From the NCBI GenBank assembly GCA_021324575.1, contig JAJPIW010000072.1, positions 1 to 58,861 on the forward strand: a stretch of 58,861 bases of DNA. The letters run 5' to 3'. Shown here one piece after another: positions 41,344-49,085 of this stretch. This DNA comes from Intrasporangiaceae bacterium (GTDB taxonomy: Bacteria; Actinomycetota; Actinomycetes; Actinomycetales; Dermatophilaceae). Each line of letters starts with the position of its first letter. Position 1 is the stretch's first letter. A program made the translations under genes and the position numbers. The notes beneath the pieces are model-generated. The model had not been told where the DNA came from. It ran no database searches and saw only the letters and a program-made list of their open reading frames with translations.

Positions 41344-43146
41344 ATGCTGCCTGGCATGGCCGAGCAGACTCCCCGCACGCACCCCGCCCAGGGCTGGTCC
41401 AAGCCGGCCAACACCCTCGGGGAGAGTCGCTGGCGGGCGGCATACGACGCCGCCGAGGCCCGCGGCCAGGTCCGGGACGCCGACTTCACGACCCTGTCCG
41501 GAATGACCGTCGAGCCGGCCTACGGGCCGGCAGACGGCGCCGACCCGGTGGAGCGGGTCGGCTGGCCGGGGGAGTTCCCCTACACCCGCGGTCTCTACCC
41601 GACCGGCTACCGCGGCCGGCCGTGGACGATCCGTCAGTTCGCCGGCTTCGGCAACGCCGAGCAGACCAACGAGCGCTACCGGATGATCCTCGGCCGCGGC
41701 GGCGGCGGGTTGAGCGTCGCCTTCGACATGCCCACCCTGATGGGTCACGACTCGGACAGCAGCCTGTCGCTCGGCGAGGTCGGCCACTGCGGCGTGGCCA
41801 TCGACAGCGCCGCCGACATGGATGTGCTGTTCCGCGACATTCCGCTCGGCGAGATCACGACGTCGATGACGATCAGCGGCCCGGCCGTGCCGGTGTTCTG
41901 CATGTACCTCGTGGCCGCCGAACGCCAGGGCGTGGACCCGGGTGTCCTCAACGGGACCCTGCAGACCGACATCTTCAAGGAGTACATCGCCCAGAAGGAG
42001 TGGCTCTTCGCCCCCGAGCCGCACCTGCGCCTCATCGGCGACCTGATGGCCTACTGCAACGAGAAGATCCCCGACTACAAGCCGCTCTCGGTCTCCGGCT
42101 ACCACATCCGCGAGGCCGGGAGCACGGCCGCGCAGGAGCTCGCGTTCACCCTCGCCGACGGCTTCGGCTACGTCGAGCTCGGTCTCTCCCGGGGCCTGGA
42201 CATCGAGACCTTCGCGCCGGGGCTCTCGTTCTTCTTCGACAGCCATGTCGACTTCTTCGAGGAGATCGCCAAGTTCCGCGCCGCCCGCCGGATCTGGGCC
42301 CGGTGGCTGCGCGACGTCTACGGCGCCAAGACCGCCAGGGCCCAGTGGCTGCGCTTCCACACCCAGACCGCCGGGGTGTCACTCACTGCCCAGCAGCCCT
42401 ACAACAACGTCGTCCGCACCGCCGTCGAGGCGCTCGCCGCGGTCCTCGGGGGGACCAACTCGCTGCACACCAACGCCCTGGACGAGACCCTCGCCCTGCC
42501 GACCGAGCAGTCCGCCGAGATCGCCCTGCGGACCCAGCAGGTGCTCATGGAGGAGACCGGCGTCACCAACGTCGCCGACCCGCTCGGCGGGAGCTGGTAC
42601 GTCGAGGCCCTCACCGACCAGATCGAGGCCGAGGCCGAGGCCATCTTCGACCGGATCCTTGCCATGGGCGGCTCCGCGCTGCGTGCGGCAGACCACGCCG
42701 GCCTCGCCGCAGCGACGAAGGACAAGGAGGGTATGCCGGTCGAGCAGTGGCCGATGACGGCCGGGATCCTGCGCGGCATCGAGGACGGCTGGTTCATGTC
42801 CGAGATCGCCGATGCCGCCTTCCAGTACCAGATCGCCCTGGAGAAGGGTGACAAGCGCGTCGTCGGTGTCAACGTCCACACCGAGTCGGTCAGCCACGAC
42901 CTGGAGATCCTGCGGGTCAGTCACGACGTCGAGGTCGAGCAGGTGTCGGTCCTGGCCGCTCGCAAGGCGGCTCGCGATGACGCCCGCGTCCGGGACGGCC
43001 TGGCCGCCCTCGTGGCGGCGGCCCGTTCCGGAGCCAACATGATCCCGGCGATGCTCGAGGCGGCCCGCGCCGAGGCCACTCTGGGTGAGATCTGTGACGC
43101 GCTGCGCGAGGAGTGGGGAACCTACCGCGAACCCGCCCGCTTCTGA
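41344..43146 (+). CDS. B12-dependent acyl-CoA mutase large subunit (methylmalonyl-CoA mutase family, no B12 domain)
   Basis: This 600-residue protein matches the substrate-binding barrel of methylmalonyl-CoA mutase-type enzymes: GLYPTGYRGRPWTIRQFAGF, GLSVAFDMPTLMGHDSD, NGTLQTDIFKEYIAQKEW, and the histidine loop YHIREAGSTAAQELAFTLADG. It ends without a cobalamin-binding domain, so a separate small subunit is needed, as in Icm, Hcm and archaeal-type enzymes. None is encoded here. Where many mutases have P-T-M-Y it has P-T-G-Y. The substrate may be methylmalonyl-CoA or another branched acyl-CoA; I cannot decide. ATG 41344 fits a leaderless promoter; ATG 41356 is possible. Confidence 0.88.
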   Translation: MLPGMAEQTPRTHPAQGWSKPANTLGESRWRAAYDAAEARGQVRDADFTTLSGMTVEPAYGPADGADPVERVGWPGEFPYTRGLYPTGYRGRPWTIRQFAGFGNAEQTNERYRMILGRGGGGLSVAFDMPTLMGHDSDSSLSLGEVGHCGVAIDSAADMDVLFRDIPLGEITTSMTISGPAVPVFCMYLVAAERQGVDPGVLNGTLQTDIFKEYIAQKEWLFAPEPHLRLIGDLMAYCNEKIPDYKPLSVSGYHIREAGSTAAQELAFTLADGFGYVELGLSRGLDIETFAPGLSFFFDSHVDFFEEIAKFRAARRIWARWLRDVYGAKTARAQWLRFHTQTAGVSLTAQQPYNNVVRTAVEALAAVLGGTNSLHTNALDETLALPTEQSAEIALRTQQVLMEETGVTNVADPLGGSWYVEALTDQIEAEAEAIFDRILAMGGSALRAADHAGLAAATKDKEGMPVEQWPMTAGILRGIEDGWFMSEIADAAFQYQIALEKGDKRVVGVNVHTESVSHDLEILRVSHDVEVEQVSVLAARKAARDDARVRDGLAALVAAARSGANMIPAMLEAARAEATLGEICDALREEWGTYREPARF

Positions 43147-43154
43147 GGCAGCGG

Positions 43155-43172
43155 CTGGCCGCACACGGCCGG
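43155..43172 (+). terminator. Hairpin after the mutase gene
   Basis: CTGGCCG and CGGCCGG pair (one G-T) around CACA, nine bases after the stop. Confidence 0.4.
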
Positions 43173-43258
43173 GCGAGTCACCGGCATACGGTGCGGATTT
43201 GTTGTTGCGGTCCGGGCTTTGTCATGGTGGAGGCCGATTCTGGAAGGAACACCCCCTC

Positions 43259-43870
43259 GTGGCCATAGCCAAGAAGCTGCTGAGCCTTGCCCTCGCGATC
43301 GTCGGACTCGTCCTGCTGGTCACCGGGCTCTGGTTCGCGACCCATCTCGGAACCAGCGGCGACGCGACCTTCCGGTGGACCGCGAGCGGCACCAGTCCCG
43401 TTGTCCTGCAACCGAGCCTGATCAACCGTGTCGACGAGCCGCTCACCGTCAAGGTGACGCCCGCCGCCGGTGACAGCGTGTGGACCGGCATCGGTGCTCC
43501 GTCCGACGTCGACGCCGCGATCGGTACGACACCCGCCACCCGGCTCACCCGGGTCGCCCTGCGGCCGTGGTCGGTCCTCGCCCGGGCGACCGGGAGCGGC
43601 ACGCCGGCGTCGGTCGCAGACGCAGAGATCTGGCGGACACGATCTACGACCTCGGGAGCGGTGACCATCGCGGTCGACCAGCGCACCGCGCCGGAGTCGA
43701 TCGTCGTACGGGGGGAGAAGTCGCCGCTCCAGAGCGTGACCGTGACCTGGCGGCACAGGACGTGGTTCTACCAGTCGCTCGTCCTGGCGTTCGTCGGCCT
43801 GCTGCTCGCGGCCGTGGGCTCCGGCGCCTTGGTGGCCGGCCTTCGCTCCGGTCGAGGGGAGAGGTCATGA
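43259..43870 (+). CDS. Membrane protein with extracytoplasmic domain, unknown function
   Basis: This 203-residue protein has one membrane helix near each end (LLSLALAIVGLVLLVTGLWF and VLAFVGLLLAAVGSGALVAG) and about 130 residues between them that would face outside, with a beta-strand-rich composition. GTG 43259 lies ten bases after AAGGAA. It overlaps the following lipoprotein gene by 4 bases, so the two probably act together at the cell surface. No family recognised. Confidence 0.7.
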   Translation: MAIAKKLLSLALAIVGLVLLVTGLWFATHLGTSGDATFRWTASGTSPVVLQPSLINRVDEPLTVKVTPAAGDSVWTGIGAPSDVDAAIGTTPATRLTRVALRPWSVLARATGSGTPASVADAEIWRTRSTTSGAVTIAVDQRTAPESIVVRGEKSPLQSVTVTWRHRTWFYQSLVLAFVGLLLAAVGSGALVAGLRSGRGERS

Positions 43871-44862
43871 GCGGCATCCGGCGTCGAGCCACCCTCGCCG
43901 TCGTCGGGGCTGCGGCGGCTGCCCTGCTGACCGGCTGCGGCCTCGCTGACCGTGTCGTCGGCCTGCATCCCGCGCCCACCGAGCAGGTGGGTGGCGCACC
44001 ACTCAACGAGGAGACCGCCGGCGCGATCGTCTCGCGGGTCGTCGCCCAGGCCGAGGCAGCGCGCGCCGCGACCGGGAGCTCGGGCGAGCGGGCCCGCAAG
44101 GCCGTCCTCACCGGCTCGGCCCTGGACCTGGCTGAGGCGGCGGTGTCGAGCCGGACCAAGGTCGTCGCTCCCGACCCGCTCGCCACCCCGGACGTCCCCA
44201 AGGTGCTCGCCATCGTCAAGGGCCGGACCTGGCCGCGAACGATTCTGGCGACCACCCTGGATGCGGCCTCGACAACCCAGTACCTCCACGTCCTCACCTC
44301 GGCCTCGCCGACCTCGCCGTTCGTCCTCTCGGCGTCGGTGCCGATGCTGGCCGGGGCGAGCGTCCCTGCCATCGGACCGGTTCCCGAGGGGGTGGACACC
44401 GTCCGGGACGGCACCGGGCTCGTCGCGGCACCGGCGGAGATCCTCACGGAGTATGCCGGTGCGCTGGCCTATCCCAAGCCGGCGGCAGCCGATCACATCG
44501 ACCTGACCGACGTCCTCTCCACGAGCCTGAGGGGCAGCGCCGTCTCCCAGGCCAAGACCTTCGGCAAGCTGGCGACCCTCGCCCAGAGGCAGAAGGTCGA
44601 TGGCACCCCGACGTCCTTCCGGCTCGCGGGCGGTGGCGCCCTGGTCTTCGGGGAGCTGACCCGGACCGACACGATCACGGCCACCTCCGGTGCCAAGGCC
44701 GTGACCGTGCCGGCCGAGGTGGCCGCCCTCCTGCGCAAGTCCCGGATCACCAAGACGGTGACCGTGACCTCCGTGGAGAGCGTGGTGTTCGTGGTCCCGG
44801 CGACCGGGAACGCGACCGTCATCGGTGCTGCAGAGCAGCTCGCCTCGGCCAAGGGCTCGTGA
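43867..44862 (+). CDS. Putative lipoprotein of unknown function
   Basis: This 331-residue protein has a signal peptide ending in the lipobox LLTGC (MSGIRRRATLAVVGAAAAAL before it), then a mostly soluble secreted part. Ser, Thr and Val content is high and there is no recognisable enzymatic motif. ATG 43867 overlaps the previous stop as ATGA. The coupling with the two-helix membrane protein suggests a small envelope complex. Function unknown. Confidence 0.75.
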   Translation: MSGIRRRATLAVVGAAAAALLTGCGLADRVVGLHPAPTEQVGGAPLNEETAGAIVSRVVAQAEAARAATGSSGERARKAVLTGSALDLAEAAVSSRTKVVAPDPLATPDVPKVLAIVKGRTWPRTILATTLDAASTTQYLHVLTSASPTSPFVLSASVPMLAGASVPAIGPVPEGVDTVRDGTGLVAAPAEILTEYAGALAYPKPAAADHIDLTDVLSTSLRGSAVSQAKTFGKLATLAQRQKVDGTPTSFRLAGGGALVFGELTRTDTITATSGAKAVTVPAEVAALLRKSRITKTVTVTSVESVVFVVPATGNATVIGAAEQLASAKGS

Positions 44863-44883
44863 CCAGACCCCTCGCAGGTTTGA

Positions 44884-44889
44884 CAGAAT
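44884..44889 (+). promoter_or_regulatory. Leaderless -10 box of the thioredoxin/TPR gene
   Basis: CAGAAT is 7 bases before ATG 44897; no ribosome-binding site is present. Confidence 0.45.
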
Positions 44890-44896
44890 TGCCGGC

Positions 44897-45832
44897 ATGA
44901 CCCAAGAACCCATCTCCGGCTCGGCCGGCCGCGGCGCCGTCGACCTGTCCGGGCTGTCCACGACCGGTGGCGGAGGCTCGGCTCCCAGCGGCACCGGATC
45001 CCGCGGTGTGCCGGCCGGCCTCGTCGTCGAGGCGACCGACGCGACGTTCAGCTCGATCGTCAACGGCTCGCTGCGGGTGCCCTCGGTCATCGTCCTGTGG
45101 TCGCCCCGCCTGCCCCAGTCCGCCGACTACGTCGACCTCGTCGTGCGCATCGCCGCGGGCCTCGACGGTCGGCTCCAGGTGGTCACCGTCGACGCCGACG
45201 CCAACCCGGCGCTGCTCCGGGCCTTTCAGGTGCAGTCGGTGCCGGTGACGATCGGTCTGGTCCAGGGCCAGCCGGTCCCGCTCTTCGCCGGGGCACTGCC
45301 CGAGGCCGAGGTCCGGGCCACCCTCGACGAGCTGCTCCAGCTGGCCGTCCAGCACGGCGTGGCCGGTCGACTCGACCTCGGGCCGGTCGAGGGCGACGAC
45401 GACGCCGAGTCCGACGAGCTGCCGCCGCTGCACCAGCAGGCGTTCGAGGCCATCGAGGAGGGCGACTTCGACGGCGCCGCCGCGGCATACGAGCAGGCGA
45501 TCCGGGAGAACCCGACGGACCACGAGGCGCAGCTCGGCCTGGCCCAGGTCGGGCTGCTCCGGCGGACCGCCGGTATCGACCTCCAGCAGGCCCGGGCGGC
45601 TGCGGCGGCCGACCCGACCGACATCGACGCCGCCCTGACCGTGGCCGACCTCGACGTTCTCGGCGGTCACGTCGAGGACGCCTTCGGCCGGCTGCTGGAC
45701 CTCGTCCGGAGCTCCTCCGGGGAGGACCGCGACCGGGTCCGGACCCACCTCGTCGGCCTCTTCGCCGTCGTCGGGAACCACGACGAGCGGGTCAAGAAGG
45801 GCCGCACCGCGCTGATGAGCGCCCTGTTCTGA
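44897..45832 (+). CDS. Thioredoxin-fold/TPR co-chaperone-like protein lacking CxxC
   Basis: This 311-residue cytoplasmic protein has a Gly/Ser-rich N-terminus, a thioredoxin fold at about 40-150 (VPSVIVLWSPRLPQSADYV, DADANPALLRAFQVQSVPVTIGL with the cis-Pro), and a C-terminal TPR region (FEAIEEGDFDGAAAAYEQAI and following helices). The usual W-CxxC is W-SPRLPQS, so it has no redox activity. The layout matches CnoX/YbbN-type proteins that hand clients to chaperones. A GGCATAC octamer at 45484 encodes Ala-Tyr. Monocistronic. Confidence 0.85.
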   Translation: MTQEPISGSAGRGAVDLSGLSTTGGGGSAPSGTGSRGVPAGLVVEATDATFSSIVNGSLRVPSVIVLWSPRLPQSADYVDLVVRIAAGLDGRLQVVTVDADANPALLRAFQVQSVPVTIGLVQGQPVPLFAGALPEAEVRATLDELLQLAVQHGVAGRLDLGPVEGDDDAESDELPPLHQQAFEAIEEGDFDGAAAAYEQAIRENPTDHEAQLGLAQVGLLRRTAGIDLQQARAAAAADPTDIDAALTVADLDVLGGHVEDAFGRLLDLVRSSSGEDRDRVRTHLVGLFAVVGNHDERVKKGRTALMSALF

Positions 45833-45865
45833 GACGCGCCGTCTCCGACTCCACGCGGCACTGAC

Positions 45866-46939
45866 GTGACCCCACCGCGGCTGCTGGCCGACACCGTCCG
45901 GTTCGACCTGACCCTGCCCGCCGTGGACGGCGCCGTCGTCTCCGGTGTGCGGCTGGCCCTCGATCCGGGCCTGCGTGGGGCACGCGACTTCGCGCCCGTC
46001 CCGGGCTTCTTCCCGGACGGGTCGACGAGGTGGCGGCTGGACCTGCCGCGGCCCGGGGTGCAGCGTTTCGAGTACCGGCTCGACGTCACGGCCGGCGGCG
46101 CGCGGACGACGGTCCTCGACCCGGGCAACCCGGTCATGGTGGAGACCGCCTTCGGGCCGCGGTCGGTCATGCAGCTGCCGACGTATGCCGCCCCCGGCTG
46201 GCTGGCCGCTCCTTCCATTCCCGGCACCCGCACCGAGCTGGCGCTGACAGGGGAGACGGCCCAGCCGGTGCCCCTGACGGTGTGGTCACCGGCAGGAGTG
46301 CCCGACTCCGAGCCGCTGCCGATGCTGCTCGCGCACGACGGTCCGGAGTACGACACGCTCGCCGGGCTCACCACGTTCTCCGGCGCGATGATCGCCGCCG
46401 GTCGGGTGCCTGCGCACCGGGTCGCCCTCGCCCAACCGGTGCTGCGCGACGCCTGGTACTCGGGCTCTCCGGCATACCTGCGCAGCGCGGCCGGCGCCGG
46501 GCTGACCCACCTCGCCGAGCGGTTCGCGATCCGTGGACCGGTCGTCGTCATGGGCGCCAGCCTCGGTGGGCTCACGTCCCTGCTCGTCGGGCTGCTGTCC
46601 GCGAGCGGCTTCGGAACCGTCGGCGGGGTCTTCTCCCAGAGCGGGTCGTTCTTCTCGGTCCGGCGTGACGAGTCCGAGGCGAGGTACCGGTACTTCGGCC
46701 GGATCACCCGGGCCGTCCAACAGGTCCTCGACACCACCCACACCGACCATCCGCTGCGCATCGCGATGACCTGCGGGGCGCTGGAGGAGAACGCCGCCAA
46801 CAACCGCGACATGGCCGCGGCGCTGCGCCGGGCCGGGCACTCGGTGACCTATCGCGAGGTCGCTGACCTGCACAGCTACACCGCGTGGCGGGACGCCCTG
46901 GACCCCGACCTGACCGACCTGCTCGCGTCCTGCTGGTGA
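45866..46939 (+). CDS. Enterochelin-esterase-like alpha/beta hydrolase
   Basis: This 357-residue protein has an N-terminal beta-sandwich-like region (about 1-120) and an esterase-D/Fes-type alpha/beta hydrolase domain. The nucleophile is in GASLGG, followed by FSQSGSFF, and the His is in DLHSYTAWRDAL, as in enterochelin esterases (HNYTxWRD). No signal peptide is seen. GTG 45866 is the only good start. It is the first of three genes with a second esterase and an ATP-grasp protein. No siderophore biosynthesis genes lie nearby, so the substrate is open. Confidence 0.8.
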   Translation: MTPPRLLADTVRFDLTLPAVDGAVVSGVRLALDPGLRGARDFAPVPGFFPDGSTRWRLDLPRPGVQRFEYRLDVTAGGARTTVLDPGNPVMVETAFGPRSVMQLPTYAAPGWLAAPSIPGTRTELALTGETAQPVPLTVWSPAGVPDSEPLPMLLAHDGPEYDTLAGLTTFSGAMIAAGRVPAHRVALAQPVLRDAWYSGSPAYLRSAAGAGLTHLAERFAIRGPVVVMGASLGGLTSLLVGLLSASGFGTVGGVFSQSGSFFSVRRDESEARYRYFGRITRAVQQVLDTTHTDHPLRIAMTCGALEENAANNRDMAAALRRAGHSVTYREVADLHSYTAWRDALDPDLTDLLASCW

Positions 46940-46978
46940 CAGCCGACGCAGCGGGCGCCGGTGTGGTTGGCTAACCCC

Positions 46979-47725
46979 ATGGCCGATGCCGAGGCGTACC
47001 TGCAGGTCCCCGGGACCGACGCGTGGCTCCACGTCGTCCGGCACGGCCACTACGGCCGACCGGTCCTCGTCTTCCCCAGCGAGGCGGGCCGAGCCGTCGA
47101 CTACGCCAACAACGGGATGGTCGACGCCGTCGGCGACCTGGTCCGCGACGGGCGGGTCAGCCTCTTCTGCGTCGACTCCGCCGACCGCTGGACCTGGTCC
47201 GACAACGGGATCGAGACCGAGGAGCGCGCACGTCGGCAGGGCGCCTACTACGCCTGGCTGACCGACGTCGTCGTGCCATGGATCTTCGACCAGTGCGGCG
47301 GCCCGCAGGAGCTCCTGACGACCGGGGTGTCGATGGGTGCCTACCACGCAGTCCACTTCGCGCTCCAGCGCGCCGACCTGGCCCCGCTCGCGCTCGGCAT
47401 GTCGGGCAACTACGACGTGACGACGTTCCGCGGGTGGGGCGACCTGGGCGACGCCACCTACTTCGCCAACCCCGCGGCCTACGTGCGCGGTCTGGGCGGA
47501 GACCACCTGGCCTGGCTCCGGAGCCGGGCCGCCGTGCAGCTCGTCGTCGGTGAGGGGCCGTTCGAGGTGCACCCGACCCAGTCACTTCCGCAGACCATCG
47601 CCTTCGCGGATGCGTTGCAGGACAAGGGAATCCGCTACGACCTCGACGTGTGGGGCTTCGACTCCGCCCACGACTGGCCATGGTGGCGCAAGCAGCTCGC
47701 CTACTACCTTCCCCGTCTTGTCTGA
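46979..47725 (+). CDS. Esterase-family alpha/beta hydrolase
   Basis: This 248-residue protein resembles the antigen-85/esterase-D-like family: WLHVVRHGHYGRPVLVFPSE, the nucleophile region GVSMGAYHAVHFAL, MSGNYDVTTF, and the C-terminal His in DSAHDWPWWRKQLAYYLP. ATG 46979 is chosen over GTG 46961 because it begins the conserved part and lies 6 bases after a weak -10-like box. No signal peptide is present. It lies 39 bases after the first esterase and 46 before the ATP-grasp gene. Confidence 0.8.
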   Translation: MADAEAYLQVPGTDAWLHVVRHGHYGRPVLVFPSEAGRAVDYANNGMVDAVGDLVRDGRVSLFCVDSADRWTWSDNGIETEERARRQGAYYAWLTDVVVPWIFDQCGGPQELLTTGVSMGAYHAVHFALQRADLAPLALGMSGNYDVTTFRGWGDLGDATYFANPAAYVRGLGGDHLAWLRSRAAVQLVVGEGPFEVHPTQSLPQTIAFADALQDKGIRYDLDVWGFDSAHDWPWWRKQLAYYLPRLV

Positions 47726-47771
47726 CCCCTTCCCCCCATCCGGGACCCCACCTCACCCCGAAGGAGTGCGT

Positions 47772-49022
47772 ATGCCGTCCAACCACCTCATCGGACTGTT
47801 GCTCGGAGCCGAGGAGGACTGGCCCACAGCCTTCGAGGCGATCGCTCGGCGGCTCGGCGTCCTCACTGCCCCCGACGGCAGCAACCACGAGATCACGACC
47901 GAGCGGGTGACCATCGAGCCGTTCAACCTGCGCGACAAGCCGCGCTACGACCTGGTCATCGACCGGCTGGCCTACTGGTACTACCACCCGCGCGAGTGGC
48001 TCAAGAAGGTCGCGCTCATGGACGACGTCTACCTCCTCAACAGCCCGTTCACCTTCCAGTCGATGGAGAAGCACTCGGCCTACTGCGCGTTGCTCCGGCT
48101 CGGGATGCACGTTCCCGAGACGGTTCTCGTCCCGTACAAGAACCCCGTCGACAACGCCCGCTGGGCCTACACCTCAGCCAAGTACAACCAGAACTTCGAC
48201 CTGGACGCCCTCGCCGAGGAGCTGGGCTACCCGCTGTTCATGAAGCCGTTCGACGGCGGCGGCTGGCGCGGCGTCTCGCGGATCAAGGACTCGGCCGCCC
48301 TGCACACGGCATACGACGAGTCCGGGGAGATGCTCATGCACCTCCAGGAGTCGATCGAGGGCTTCGACGTCTTCGCCCGGGCGCTCACCATCGGCCCCGA
48401 GACGATGGTCATGAAGTTCCAGCCCGACGAGCCGATGCACAACCGGTATGCCGTGTCGCACGGCTTCCTCGACGAGCGCAGCGGCACCGAGGCCGTGACG
48501 ATCAGCCAGACCGTCAACGCCTTTTTCCGCTGGGAGTTCAACTCCTGCGAGATGCTCGTCCGCGACGGGATCGTCCACCCCATCGACTACGCCAACGCCT
48601 GCCCCGACGTCGCGGTGACCTCGCTGCACTACTACTTCCCGTGGGCGATGAAGGCACTGCTGCGGTGGTCGACGTTCTGCACGGTCACCGGCCGCAAGGC
48701 CAAGACCCAGGTCGACACCGGGCCGTGGTTCGCCATCGCCGACGACCCGGCGCTGGACTACCAGGCCCGGCTCGCGGCATACCAGGAGCTCGCCGACGAC
48801 CACTTCACGACCGACCAGTACCGCGAGTTCTGTGACACGACACTGCCGTTCGTCGATGAGATGGTCTACGACTGGGTGTCCGGCGAGGAGTTCAGGTCGA
48901 TGCTGCGCTCGACGATCCAGCAGACCTACCCGACCCACGAGTGGGAGAAGTTCGAGGCGCACTTCGGCGGTCTGATCGACATGTGGATCGCCGACCAGAG
49001 TGGCCAGTTCGGCCGGTCCTGA
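47772..49022 (+). CDS. ATP-grasp-fold protein of unknown substrate
   Basis: This 416-residue protein starts at ATG 47772 behind GAAGGAG; the start is inside a GTATGCCG octamer. ATP-grasp features are YPLFMKPFDGGGWRGVSRIKD (ATP-binding Lys and Gly-rich loop), MLMHLQESIEGFDVFARALTIG, and HPIDYANACPD (metal-binding end). The N-terminus (LIGLLLGAEEDWPTAFEAIARRL) looks like a pre-ATP-grasp domain. Such enzymes couple a carboxylate to an amine, thiol or other nucleophile through an acyl phosphate. With two esterases beside it, a make-and-break cycle for an ester or amide is possible, but this is only inferred. Confidence 0.75.
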   Translation: MPSNHLIGLLLGAEEDWPTAFEAIARRLGVLTAPDGSNHEITTERVTIEPFNLRDKPRYDLVIDRLAYWYYHPREWLKKVALMDDVYLLNSPFTFQSMEKHSAYCALLRLGMHVPETVLVPYKNPVDNARWAYTSAKYNQNFDLDALAEELGYPLFMKPFDGGGWRGVSRIKDSAALHTAYDESGEMLMHLQESIEGFDVFARALTIGPETMVMKFQPDEPMHNRYAVSHGFLDERSGTEAVTISQTVNAFFRWEFNSCEMLVRDGIVHPIDYANACPDVAVTSLHYYFPWAMKALLRWSTFCTVTGRKAKTQVDTGPWFAIADDPALDYQARLAAYQELADDHFTTDQYREFCDTTLPFVDEMVYDWVSGEEFRSMLRSTIQQTYPTHEWEKFEAHFGGLIDMWIADQSGQFGRS

Positions 49023-49033
49023 GCGCCCGCTGC

Positions 49034-49084
49034 GTGCCGGTCATGCGGTTGCCTCTCCGGGGAGCGGCAACCGCATGACCGCAC
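49034..49084. terminator. Strong hairpin between convergent ATP-grasp and GT87 genes
   Basis: GGTCATGCGGTTGCC and GGCAACCGCATGACC are perfect 15-base arms, extended by GTGC/GCAC with one bulge. It sits in the 63-base convergent gap and could serve both genes. Confidence 0.8.
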
Positions 49085-49085
49085 G

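Noticed and set aside
45866-49022. Siderophore release operon
   Set aside because: The first esterase resembles enterochelin esterase, but there is no siderophore synthesis, uptake or iron-box sequence nearby. The name would over-claim.
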